Shown one piece after another: positions 51,455 through 63,334 of a stretch of DNA of 64,000 nt (positions are counted from its first letter, which is position 1; each line of letters starts with the position of its first letter). The stretch spans positions 7,192,001 through 7,256,000 of the forward strand of contig NC_135242.1 of the NCBI RefSeq assembly GCF_947623445.1, read 5' to 3'. Below the pieces are notes generated by a model that made no database searches, was not told where the DNA came from, and worked only from the letters and a program-made list of their open reading frames with translations. The stretch comes from Clavelina lepadiformis. Its lineage: Eukaryota > Chordata > Ascidiacea > Aplousobranchia > Clavelinidae. Position numbers and translations under genes: made by a program.

Positions 51455-51467
51455 GTTGCTAGGCAAC
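51455..51467. promoter_or_regulatory. RFX-type X-box
   Basis: GTTGCTAGGCAAC is a perfect palindromic X-box, the site bound by RFX factors in promoters of ciliary genes. It lies 24 bp upstream of an ATG on the plus strand (51491) and 1.4 kb upstream of the acidic protein gene on the minus strand. The match is seen directly; the function is inferred. Confidence 0.6.
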
Positions 51468-51490
51468 GGAAGCACGCAGCGTGTTTGTTC

Positions 51491-51557
51491 ATGGCGAGAC
51501 CAGTGAATTTTCTCCAGCCTTCAGCATTGTGCGCTCGTGTTTGCTTACGAACAATAG
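51491..51557 (+). other. Possible short first exon after the X-box
   Basis: ATG GCG opens a 22-codon frame (MARPVNFLQPSALCARVCLR...) that runs into a plausible donor (ATAG|GTAATG, phase 1). The Arg-containing, otherwise hydrophobic peptide would suit a mitochondrial or signal leader. The only phase-matching downstream exon I can propose (acceptor at 52044, VVHTVCEMNMLLCYD then stop) is weak. It may be a real small gene or chance. Confidence 0.25.
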
Positions 51558-54500
51558 GTAATGTCGTGTTTCCACTAGAACAACCCTAGTCACCTTTTAT
51601 AAGTGCTCTAAGTAAACTTAAAAGCTTTCTTCTATTTATTTTGTGGCAAAGCGGCGCATAGTTGGTCAAGACTGGATTGTTTGCACTCGCACAAAATCCG
51701 CTTTTATTCGTCAAATCAGTTTTTAAATATGAACATAAGGAATGAATCATCAAATAACTCTGTATTCATATCTATTAAAAGTAAGGTTAATAAAAATAAT
51801 TATTAGACCATTTTAACTTAAAATCTAAACAACTAAGAAAGAACTAAAATAATTGGTATTTTTGGATAAATTTGTTTCCACCGCTATAAAAATTGGCCAA
51901 ATTACTAAAAATGACCATAGTGCTCTTACACAGAGAGCGATTATTAACTGTGTCGGTGGTCCGTTTATTGCAGGAACAACGATCGTCATAACAAGCAGAA
52001 ACCTCTTCATAACTTTAACGCATTATGTATGTGCTTGCTTACAGTCGTCCACACAGTTTGCGAAATGAACATGTTGCTATGCTATGACTGAAATTGGGAA
52101 AGCATAAGCTACGCTGCAGCATTAACGTTTTTCGAGAAACACCTAGTAACCTATTGCGCTGTTATAATCCACTGCTTAACAAATTCTACACCTTGCGAAA
52201 TGACGGATATTATTCTAAAATCATCCCCTTGCTTTAACAATAAAGATCGACAGAAAATCCTTTGTGTTTATACAACGCACCCTTAATGCCCAACATACAA
52301 ACGGTGACGCCATCAGTGGAGCATGACCAGAATATTTTTACTTCCACAGTTTAACTAAGCAGGGAACCGTTACCTTTAATAAATTCGACAAAAGTCTGAC
52401 GTAGATAAATGCTTTCACGAGACCTTGAAACGTTGCTATGCATCGGTTGATAGGATAAAGGTTATTTTGTTAAATCTGTAATAATTTTACAATACTCAAT
52501 CATTTTCCGCAACATTTCAGCGTTTGAGTTTACTGTATGTATTTGTTTAGATACGAAATTAGGTTCTAAATTTACTCAAAGCGTTTACTATAAGCGTAAA
52601 CGGTCTATAGCAAAGCCTTGGCAGTATAGTAGTTTACAAGTTATACATTTAAACTTAAACCGGAATTTTTCTAAAACGTATTGACATATCGTATTCAAGG
52701 CACAAAAAATAAACCTTCAAAGCGAGAACAGAAATCGAGTCTGCCAAGTATAAGAATGAAACTAGATTTAACGTCGCTAAAAGCATCTACCCAGCAATCT
52801 GTAACAACAGATCATACTCATCAGCTCTACCCTGCCTGCCTGAGCAGGCTGATCGTCTGAAAACATACACGCGCACCAGATCATCGCTTGAGTGTGTAAA
52901 TTACATCACACAAAGACCGTCGCTACGTTACTACCTTTCACCTGTGTAAATAGCCACACTACACAAAAGCGACTTTTTCGAAATACATTAGCGCAACCTT
53001 GCGGGAATGGTTAAGAGTTCTTCCATGGATTCCGTCAACAGAAAGTGATCACCCACTGTTTATAGCAATATGTGAAGGGCTCAATTCCAAAATCTCTTAC
53101 ATCCACATTTAGTGTTGTCGAAAAAATGCAAAAACACATCTATGATGCTTTCTTATGACTCAATGACTTTAAAAAGTGCTTTTGTCTTCAAAAATATGCT
53201 GCTAGTTTGAAAGGTATTTTCAGTTTTTTTACCAGGCTTAAATCGAGAATTTAGATGTAAAGATTTTCGAAACAAAAATTAACAAAAACAGTAATAAGTT
53301 TAAACAATTCACGGGCCCGTGGCGAATTTTTAGCGGGGTCCTCGAAAATTTTCATTTAAAAAATATTTGCGCTGGATCCTTCAAGGCACAAGGGACCTGT
53401 GTCAACTGCAATGCTTGCAACATTGTGCTACTACGTTAATCCGACCCTAAATAGGGGCCGCGTCATTACCACCACTATTATCATCTAGACTTTTAGAGCA
53501 TAGGCCTACTATCACTTCAAATGACTGATAGAAATCCACATAGTAAATGCTCTGATTTCATTGATTGAAATAGATAAAAAGAGCTTTGCAAACAAATCAA
53601 GATGGTGTGTAAGAGGTTTTGGAAATATAGGACAGATGAGTTTGTAGTTAAGATAAAACAGTACTTAAACACACAAAAAACAATTTTGGCAAAGATTGTC
53701 TGTGAAAGGTTTTAAAATTGTGTTTTAGATTGATAATTTTGTTGTTTGCATTGTTAGAAAATCAACATAGCTAATAACTTCGTTGACGTGATGTGACCGG
53801 AAGATGCACTCCATTACTGGCAGCCCACTTATCCTACAAAAACAGGCAAATCATAGACGACATTCGGTATATATTTATGCGTAAAATTGTGCTAATAAAT
53901 TGATTTACTTCCTTTGTAAAGATTAAAAATCACCGTTTAGGTTCTTTGGTAAGATTTATGAATCTACTGTATTTCCATTTATGGCCTACAATTCGTGCAG
54001 CATATATCAACTGCCTGCTATGGGGACTTTCCCTAATTTGAATACAGATGATAGTGTTAAAAAAAATTAAATATTTGTTTTTTAACCACAATGTTTTTCA
54101 GTCGAAATGCTAGTGGTTTGACTATTTTTTAATGATTTTTATAAATTTGTAATTGATTTTGTTAATTTTCTATATTTCAGGTTTTTAACAACTAGTAGAA
54201 TATGTCATTTTATCTTCCACTCGAAAAATATTTTCACCCATCGCAGTATATGATATTTATTGCAGATGTCAGCGCCAATGGCAACGACAAACGTTCTTTT
54301 CTGTAATGGGCTTGTCTAGACTGGTAATTAATCACTGTAATTCGGAGCAACAACGGTCAGGCGGTAGCTATTCAAGTGATAGCTACGCCTATTGAGTGGT
54401 TTATAGAAAAGCTGTAATGCAAATATTTAACTTTATTTAATAGTGCTTCGAGTTACCTGCCCTGATAAGTGCTTTTTGATACCGGATAGATTGTTCCTAT

Positions 54501-55136
54501 ATCTACAGCAGTCGGCATTCAGCTTGGAAAATTTGCTTTTTTCGGAAGAAAATCACCACGCAACAGGCACAAAAGATAACAATTAGGCCTATACGCGCAA
54601 ATTGTTCAGAAAAAAACGCATCTTGTCTGTCTGTCTGCGCATTTTCGTTTATTTTGCAAAATAATTTTGCAGATAGAATATTGCTTATAGGCCTATAGGT
54701 CAGTCACTTGGTCAACTGTGTTAGAAGCATTAAATCTAAACTGTCATATTAATTAACGGCTGTCCAGATTAGAAATATAAGAAATTCGTTGAAAAACAAT
54801 CCAGTCTGTTAGCCTACTGGTATGCAATGCGGCTTCATCCAAAAAGATTTTTTTGTACACCTGCCATATTCTACTATCTGATCTTATTATCATGCTATAC
54901 TAAACGATGGTCATTTCCTCTAGTAATTTTTTATTGTCAGACAAGGCTTGTCGCAGAAAGTGTGCCGTGTGTAGCATAATAGTGTCTGCTTTGCGTACTT
55001 TTATCATTTAATATTTGCACTTCTTTCAAAAATTATAAGACTGCCTTTTTCTTATCAGAGTACCTGTCGTTATCTAGTGCAACTTTGGGCTAAGTTCGAA
55101 AGTGAAATTGTGTTGGTGCATTTTAATTAGAATATT

Positions 55137-58100
55137 ATGGATTCAAGTGTTGACCACTCTCATATACCTGGTCACCAATCTCATTCTCTTTCATCGCCTC
55201 ATTTTGCTGGATCACATGAATCTCATGGTGATGGTCACCACAAAGGTCTTGTTACAGAAGTGCATCAGCATAAGCCTCATCATGTCTCTGTGGAAGGAGA
55301 TATCAAAATTCTGAAAACTGTGTAAGTTGACTATATAAATGATATACCGACCACCTCTTTATTTTATATTATTTTTATTAAAATTATGTGTTAAGTTAAG
55401 CACTTAGGGCATGGACATACTTAAATTTATGAGCATGCTTTGTTCATTGTTTAGAAAAATAAAGTGACTTTTTCACTGGCAGAATGCATTGTTTGAGATA
55501 GGCAACCCAATTGGGAGAAATGACAACATTTATCTTAAATTTTCTTAATAACTCTTAGCGTAGGGTTTGAGTTAACTTAGCTGATAGATTAGGTCCAGCT
55601 TGGGGTTGGTGATGCGATTACTTGCAGGTTAGGTTAACGTTTAAGTGAGGAAAGCGATTTGAATATAAAATTTTGGCTGGTGAAATAGATACGGCTTTCA
55701 TAAAAACCTGTTTAAGTTCCCGTTTTGTATCAGTTACATTGGTTTTGTTTCCAACAGAGAGCTCAACAGTGAAGGAATGTGCTGTAAATTTTCAGAAGAT
55801 GGGGAAAAGATGGCCCTCGGCCTCTCCAACGGAGATATAAAGGTTCAGTTTTGCAGTTTTTAATTTCATGCTACGGTATTTGCTTTATGTTTTTGAAGGT
55901 ATGATATTTTTAAATCGTTCAGGTTTAAGGCGGATCAAACAGTAGACTTCACTTAATATGACTACCTTGGGACCAGACCATTTTGGTCATAATCTCTAAA
56001 TGGTCACAACAACCGAAGTTGCTACAGTCCAGTGTATACAATTATAACTACACCAGGACCGATACAATTAGGCACAAAATGTAAAAAAATGATACAAAAC
56101 AATTGGGTTATGATATCTACTGTTACATGGCACTATTTTCACTGCCATGTTGCATAGTTAACATAGAAAATTTGAAAGAAATAGAAAGAGTGGTCATAGT
56201 ATCTGAAGACTGGTCAGTGGTTATTGTAAGTGGATAATTTTATATGGACACATTCGGGACCATATGAAACTGGTCAGTTAAAGTGGGCGGTCATATTATT
56301 CCTGGTCATATTAAGCTATTTATACTAAATAACATTTTAAGTAGCACAGGCTTTAACTTTTGCTCAATAACAAAATGCATTTTTAGTTTGTGCTTTTAAA
56401 GTATGTTACACTTGCAGGTTTACAAAGCTGCTACAGGATCATGCATTTATCATTTGTCGGACGAGGACACAAAGTCTGATCGTTTGCCAGTAACTTCACT
56501 CAATTTTGTTCCGAAAGATCTTTCATCACGAGGAGAACTGTTAATCGCAACATGTGAGGCATTTTAGTTCGGTTTTTTGACAAACTTATATAGTTGTAAA
56601 CGACTAAAAAACAAGCATAACACCAGTATTGCAATGCTAGATCTTTTTATCTTTGTGTATTTACTGGTATTCGTATAACACTGCAACTACCATTTTGTAA
56701 ATGTTAATGTATGTTGCTTATTTTAGTTCTATATAAAAATGCCAACTGGTTAAACATTGTGATACTTTGTCTTAAGATGCAAGCGGTGTGATCAAATTTT
56801 GGCACATTGAAACAGCCACCTCTCTGCAAACTATTCATGAATCATGTCAGCTGTTGGCAGCTTCTTTGTCCCCGTCTTCGTTACATTTGGTAGTCGGTGG
56901 TAGCTCAGAACAAATTTATCTTTACGATGTTGCAACAGGGAAGAAAGCTGGCATATGTGCCCCAAGGTAATCTTTTAGTATAGATGTATGATTTACTCTA
57001 CATCCTTACCAACTGTCACATTATTGCTAGAATATTGAAGGTGGGCCTTTAAAAATATTTTTGGTTTCTAGACACCACAGTTACATATAGTTAATAATTT
57101 ATTTATATACTGAGTATACCCTACATCACTATCAGTTTACTTGTAGGTTCTTAATTACGTACATTTTTTACCTTATTTTGTTTTAATTGTTTCAGCCCAA
57201 ATAAGTTGGTGATGGATGGTCATAGATTTCGCATATTTGCACTAAAACATTATCCCATAGATGATTGTACATTCCTTTCTGGCGGTTGGGATGACACCAT
57301 CCAAATTTGGGATCAGCGAGAAGAGCACTCAGTCCGGTTAGCTAAAACTGCATGTAAAAGTAATTTTTTGATAAAATAAATATATACAACTCAGCATAAA
57401 TAACGCTTGTAACAAGGGAATGTTGTAGTCAACATTTTAATAACGTTTTTATAAATTACTAGTTTTATTCATTTCTTTAAACTGACATTTTAGGAGGATA
57501 TTTGGACCACATATATGTGGTGATGGGCTGGATGTGGATGTCAAGCATGGACACATATTGAGTGCTTCCTGGAGAAAACATGACGTTTTGCAAGTATGCT
57601 GTACGAATAGTTCAGCTTTAAAAAGTACAGCATTGCAGGATAGCAAATGATAGTTGATGCCTCAAACCAAACTAAACACTGTTTTCAAAGGTATGGGATT
57701 TCAAAACAGGCAATCGCATTAAAACCATTCCCCCAGACTTCTCTGGTGATAGCCTGGTGAGTATTTACTAACTTGTTTCCTGTATGCAAGGCAAAAGGCA
57801 TTTGAAAAATTGCTTTGTTTTCATCTTTTTAGCTATATTGCGGCCAGTGGTTGGGAAAAGACCACATCCTGTGTGGTGGATCGGAGCAAAACATAGTTCG
57901 AGTTATAGACAAGACCACTCTTGCTGTAAGATTGTTATTATTCTGAATTTAAATGTGTATGCTGCTCAGTGACTAAATATACAAGACGACACAGCTTAAT
58001 AAACACAAAGGATGTGGAAATACCCTAACTATAGAAATAAGTTGACAGCAGCCAGACAATGCCTGTCTGTGTAAGTTTAGTTCATTGTTTTACAATCATA

Positions 58101-58958
58101 ACAACTATATCTATCTCACAGTACACCTGAAGAAGCAAGTTTATGCTTGCGAAAGCTCATGTCGAAAAATACAAAGTTAACCTTAAGAGTGCCATAGTAT
58201 ATCCTCTTTCTTATTTTACTTTAAAATTTGGTTAACGCGGTTCAGACAACATCAGCTATATCTTTGTGTCTATAACGGTTATATAATACAGGCCGAGGCG
58301 CTCATAATGTGTTTAAAGAGGAACAGTATGTGACTACTTTGATAAAGTACAATGAATGTCTTCGATTTTGCTATTCGGATAATTTTTTTTGAGTATACAA
58401 TTCGTACATGTTGATGCGTTACGTTAAAATTATATTATTTTATTTGAAATTAACATATCACGCAGCCATTTTTCCACGAAATAGCACATTAAATTATTGG
58501 TGTGCAGAATGCAGCACAGTAAACTTGAACCACACACTACTACATGTCTGCATCTTTTATCATTTTTGATTGTAACGGTGATAGACCTTATGTTAAAATC
58601 ATAAGTTTAAGCAAAGAAAGTTTAAATCAATAAAGTTTTTTACATATTTCTTTCAGCAAGTGTTAAAAACTTTAAAAACGTCGTTTATTTGGTAGAGCAA
58701 TGTGTAATTTTTAATACCAGTGTTGCAGTTTATACTAATGTAGATTTGAAATGGTATTTTAAACTGAAATGCTTTCTCTGACAGACTTCGGGTATTATCA
58801 GTCATCTTCCTTCCGGTGTCTACAGCGTCGACCACGATCGAAATCGTTTGTCACGTCATCACCACCATCATGGTGACGTCACAATGATCACAGCTACTGC
58901 TGGAAATCATTTGTATTTTCTGTCAAACGCACCAGTCGTGCCGAAACACGAAAAGTGA
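55137..58958 (+). CDS. WD40-repeat protein with His-rich N-terminus
   Basis: Nine exons: 55137-55321, 55758-55842, 56418-56553, 56777-56966, 57196-57336, 57494-57593, 57691-57756, 57833-57925, 58785-58958. All phases match and give 389 aa. The first ~55 residues are His-rich (HSHIPGHQSH, HHKG, HQHKPHH). From about residue 58 on it is a single beta-propeller of WD40-type blades with cores such as GLSNGDIKVYKA, GVIKFWHIET, DDTIQIWDQRE, VLQVWDFKTG and GGSEQNIVRVID. A second His run (HHHHHG) lies in the last blade region. Such propellers are scaffolds for protein complexes; the partner is unknown. I do not recognise a named family. The start is the first in-frame ATG and leads directly into a long open exon. 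The last intron (57926-58784) is the largest and contains a repeat. Confidence 0.93.
58060..58330. repeat. Interspersed repeat with CTGAAGAAG hairpin motif
   Basis: Within the last intron of the WD40 gene. The string CCTGAAGAAGCAAG, then TTTA, then TGCTTGCGAAAG forms a small hairpin. The pattern CTGAAGAAG-stem-GCGAAAG recurs in dispersed repeats of many animals. Ends and class cannot be set from one copy. Confidence 0.4.
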
Positions 58959-60192
58959 TTTCAAAATGAACTTGAATCGGGAGCAAAATTTTAAAGTTTG
59001 TTTAGTGTTAAACCTTTTGCACATTTATGTTTCTGGCATCTGAACTAGCTCAACATAACTTAATATTATGTTCTTTGATTTTTTTCTTTGTTTGAATACG
59101 TTTGGGCAATTGCTTACCAGCAGCCAGTTGGGACGTACGGTACCAGCAGGGTGCTGAAATTATTTTCTTAGTACTGTCTTGAATTACACAGAGCTGTATT
59201 GTAAGCAATGTTCTTAAGAGAAAATCGTTTTATTCTATTGATCGTTTGTTCGTATGTTTTACTTTTACCTATTGTTAATTATACAGCGATATAATTTTGG
59301 ATAACTGCGTGTTTTGTAGTTTGTAGCAGAGTTGCTGTACTCAAATGAAATTCTTGACTCGAGTATCAATTTTATGTAACCTACTCGAGCACTTTTTTCA
59401 ATGTTGCTGAAAGATATTAAACTCCATTTATTTTGTGAAATTTTTATGAAATTTTTGTTTTAATATGATATTAGTAGTCGTCATTTTTTCGTCTAATTAC
59501 ATTCCACCCGTCCAAAAAATGCTTTACGCTGTTTAAAAATGTCCTTTCTTGTTTCTAATCCCTGTTGCTCTTTTTACAAGGACGCACGAAAGAAGTTTGC
59601 GCTATTGATTATATCCAGTCGTGGCAATTGTGAAAGAAAGGATACTTATTCTACCAAGCTTGCAGTTAAACTTGCGTTACTATCCCTACTGCTAAAGATC
59701 CGCATAATATCCTGACAAAATCCGTGCTCAAAATCAATTCGAAAACTTGTAATGTGTAGCGAAAACAAATGTGCTAAAAATTAATGCGACATCATTATTA
59801 AAATTATTTCAACGAACAAGAGAGGTGTTTGGAAGCCATCCTAAAGACCACCGAAGAAACAGAGACAAAGTAAACTAAGTTTATAATTTGATATGCATTA
59901 TTACTGTAATAACTTGAATTCTTCACTAATTTAAATCGTACAATCTTTGTTGATGTACTATCATCATCCAAATGAGAAACGTGTCCCCCAAAAAAGATGG
60001 AATAGTGATTGAATAACACAGATGGAATAGTCGTAATGTTTATTCTGAGCAAAATCCTGTATTGAGATGTAGCATAGCAAATCACCTAAGTTTGACACGC
60101 CAAAATGTCAGACGTTAAATTTTTAGCTCAACAGAAATCGATTTCGTGCAATCATGACATTGTTTCCCGGGAAACTGTGACATGACATAGGC
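58959..60192. other. 3' UTR of WD40 gene and intergenic sequence
   Basis: No further coding seen. A fragment rich in ACTCGAGT lies near 59340-59400, related to the repeat at 15236-15640. I could not single out one convincing poly(A) signal. Confidence 0.45.
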
Positions 60193-60682
60193 CAGGCATG
60201 TGCAACCTTTTTCACTGGAGGGCCAAATACAAAATTTTGAATGACAACGCGGGCCACATGATTTTTTCAGAAAAAAATAGTATCGTAAAACGACTTTCCT
60301 ATGCCGTTTATGTAGTTAAGAAATAGATTTAATGCAGTCCACGACACACTTGTGCGACAATTTATTAAAAAACTGTGAATAATTGTCGATGGAAGATGAG
60401 GAAACTAAATTCAGTCAAGCGTATTGCGAAATTATGCAACGCAGCATTGTTGCATCACAAAGGGCATTGCATTGCGAAATTATGGAACGCAGCATTGTTG
60501 CATCACAAAGGGCAATATTTCTATACACAGCGTGCGAAAAATTTCCATTGCTTTGATGTAAACTGCATGAAATAGTGATGGCTAGTATGAAGTTCTAACA
60601 TTTTGCTGAGCACCACGCGGGCCGCACGGAACAACCTGGCGGGCCGCAGTGCGGCCCGCGGGCCACTGGTTGCACATGTCTG
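60193..60682. mobile_element. hAT-type non-autonomous element
   Basis: A 490-bp element with the exact 8-bp target duplication ACATAGGC (60185-60192 and 60683-60690). Inverted ends: CAGGCATGTGCAACC on the left, GGTTGCACATGTCTG on the right, each followed inward by GGGCC-rich sequence, as in the element at 46111-46596. Inside, a ~46-bp unit containing GCGAAATTATG and GCAGCATTGTTGCATC is tandemly duplicated (about 60420-60515). No transposase. Confidence 0.9.
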
Positions 60683-60690
60683 ACATAGGC

Positions 60691-61484
60691 CCTACATAAA
60701 ATCCTTTTCTTAGCACTGTATTGAATTACAAAAGGCGGTTTTTGTAAAGCCTATTGCGACCTAGTCACTAGACTACTAGAGAATTAGAAGAAAAGAATTC
60801 GGAATTGTTGTCAATTGATTTCTTCAGAGTGTTTGTATTTTTACTTCTGAGCAGTAAACGTAGGCTTTCCCTGTCTTCCAAATTAAAAATTGGAGCAAAA
60901 TTTGGCGAATTAAATTGTAATTTTTGATACCCAGTCTGACATCATCAACGCAAAGCGATTACAGACGGCAAATCTAACACCTGTTATTTTAATTAAACAC
61001 TCATCATATGAGTTGTAGAAATATAGTGTGTTTCAACAAGTTGACATACTAATCAGTTTAGCCTTAGAGCATTTTGTTTCGACTTGAATCTGAAGGAAAT
61101 CATAATTACAGTAGGCCTACTGGAACAATGCTCAGATCCCCCCTCCCCAGGACACATAGTCAAAAACGAAAAAAATATAATTTTTCATAAATATGCATGT
61201 TTTGTTTACGCATCCGTCAGTTTTCAATGTTTCTGTTTTCTAGACCTAGTTTCAAAGAAAATTAACTTTTCAGTCACTTATTCTGCCATTAGTGAACTTT
61301 ATGACGCAATTATGAAGAAAGCAATAACAATCTCCATGTAACAATAAGTTATTCATTAGGTACTTGGCGACAAACTATACTTCAAATTTTTTTTATCAAA
61401 CAAACAAAACATTAGGCTATAGCCTACCGAGGTACTGGTACATTACGTTTTCTATTCCATCAGAAAAGCGAGTTGCGACGGAAA
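60691..61484. other. 5' flank of the claudin-like gene; no gene seen
   Basis: AT-rich. The open frame 61084-61341 shows no family signature. Presumably contains the promoter and 5' UTR of the gene starting at 61485. Confidence 0.45.
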
Positions 61485-63289
61485 ATGACCACTGGCACAA
61501 GTAATTCTTCGACTCTAATGAGACAGCTGGGAAGCTTAGCAATAGTAATTGCATATCTCTTGTTTATTCCAATGGTGGTTCTGCAGGATTTGATACGCTT
61601 AAGAGAATTTCCAGCCTTTGAGGACATTGCAGAAGAAGAATCTTCAGGAAATAGCAGCTCTAACCAGACCGACGATAAACGTAAAGAATTTGATAATTTC
61701 AAAAAGAATGTGGATGTCAAAAACGCCTTTGGAGTAAGCTCTTATCTGGGACTTTACCAGGTCGATGTAGACAGTGGAGGAAATGTCACATTTAAATTAG
61801 GAGTCTTGTCCAACTGCCAAGACGTCTGTGGATGGCGTAAGTATGGGACACCGTAAGACGAAAAACTAGATGAGATTCCACTTAAAGAAAGCTGTGGGCC
61901 TATTAGTTGTTAGTTGACCAGTGCGGATAGAAAAGACAAGAAAGTAACTTTAAATTCTGTGAAGATAAATGTACTGCTTCAACATTGTACAACTTGAGTA
62001 ACTTTTTCAATGTAGATTTATTGAACAGTTGAATATTGTTTTAATTTGAAAAAGTAAAACAGTAATTTTATTTAATCTACTAAAGTAAAAATTGTGTAAA
62101 TTTTAAGTAACAGTTTTTAAGTTGGTTAATGTTTAGGTTGTGGTAACGTTACTTTTAAAAATGCAAGCACAGACCAATATATCCAGCTATCACTTAACCC
62201 GCTTTACTCGAACTTTATCAAAATTATTAATTATATTCGTTTATTTAAAAAAGGAGAGATATCGGACCAATGAGACAGCACTGTTTTTTTTTGTTCTTTA
62301 TATGGGTTGCTCGTGACACAAGTTGTGGAAAATTTAAATCAAAACTCGACTAATATAATATAATCATTAAAAATTAATTCATCTTTTCTGACGTGAAAGA
62401 TATCGCTTTTGTATCAGAAAACGGCATCGTAGGAGTACCTACTACCGTAACAAGCATTTACGATGCAAACTAGAAGTGTGTGTCCGGTGCTACACAGTAT
62501 ATGGTTAAGCAATTAGTTATGTGTATTTTTTTCATAGAATTCAAAGTAGGCTTGCAGTGTGTACACGCTGCAGTAGCCGTAGCTGTCTTTGCGGCCTTTG
62601 TGAGCATCTCCACAAGGATTTACCTTTTTCAAGGAAAGGGTGAAATTAACAAAGTAGTTTTCTTCAAGACAGCAAGCGCAGAACTTGCTTCAGGTTAACG
62701 TCACTTTGAGGCATTTTATAACATACGTAACGTTTTGTTAAGTTAATACGGTATTTTACCTGAAGCTGGCTTTATAAACAGTAAACCATTGTTGTTAAAG
62801 CTGAACAAATACACTCTTTTCTCAACAAAATGGATTTCGAACTATCTTAATACAATAGGCCTATTTGGTTTTCAGGAGCGTTGCTTTTATTTGGAATGTT
62901 TCTTTTGATGCTGTTGGTCAGCACAATGGCAGTGGATACCGCATTTGGGGTCAGCGTCTACCTTGGCATTGCCTCCGGGTTAGCATATATGATTGCTGGG
63001 AACCATAGGCATCGAAGGTCACAATTTACCCGCAACAGCCTCGACTGGGCAACAAGGTGGACTTGCGTCATCATTCCCTGGTCAACAACGTCAACCGTAT
63101 GGCCAATCGGTGCCCCCACCGCCACCTCCTATCAACCCAATAGGACAAAACGGCCTACCGCTCCCTGTCTACCAGTCAGGGCAGCAAGGAGTACCATCAC
63201 CACCACCACCCCTACCACCACCTGGTTATAACGTTGGACAATATCCTGCACCTAATCACAACTCTGATATACCCATGAGATTCTCGTAA
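61485..63289 (+). CDS. Four-span claudin/PMP22-like membrane protein with Pro-rich tail, frame broken in last exon
   Basis: Exons 61485-61836, 62538-62693 and 62876-63289 (phases 1 and 1). Start at ATG 61485 (MTTGTSNSS). TM1 is LGSLAIVIAYLLFIPMVVL. A ~100-residue first extracellular loop follows with NxS/T sites and CQDVCGW, reminiscent of the paired cysteines in claudin-type loops. TM2 is CVHAAVAVAVFAAFVSI, TM3 GALLLFGMFLLMLLVS and TM4 FGVSVYLGIASGLAYMIAG. After TM4 the annotated frame breaks: a GGG run at 62998-63000 seems to have one G too many. With the shift the sequence continues as a clearly coding cytoplasmic tail rich in Gln-Gly and poly-proline (PPPPPP, SPPPPLPPPGYN), ending MRFS at 63289. 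Total about 306 aa. Assignment to the claudin/PMP22 fold is tentative; the GLW signature is not exact. Confidence 0.82.
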
Positions 63290-63328
63290 CAAATAAGTGG
63301 GAAATCAAGAACTTCAATACATGAGCTT

Positions 63329-63334
63329 AATAAA
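63329..63334 (+). terminator. Poly(A) signal of the claudin-like gene
   Basis: AATAAA 40 bp after the stop codon at 63289, in AT-rich sequence. This is the expected distance for a short 3' UTR, and it supports the stop in the shifted frame as the real gene end. Confidence 0.75.

Larger units (their letters stand above)
50055..55136. other. Divergent intergenic region; little recognised
   Basis: 5' flank shared by the minus-strand acidic protein gene and the plus-strand WD40 gene. Apart from the X-box and a possible short first exon near 51.5 kb I see no supported coding. Open frames at 51825-52068 on both strands lack any family signature. Confidence 0.5.

Noticed and set aside
51825..52068. 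Opposed short frames on both strands
   Set aside because: No domain, poor splice context and overlap with each other; not supported.
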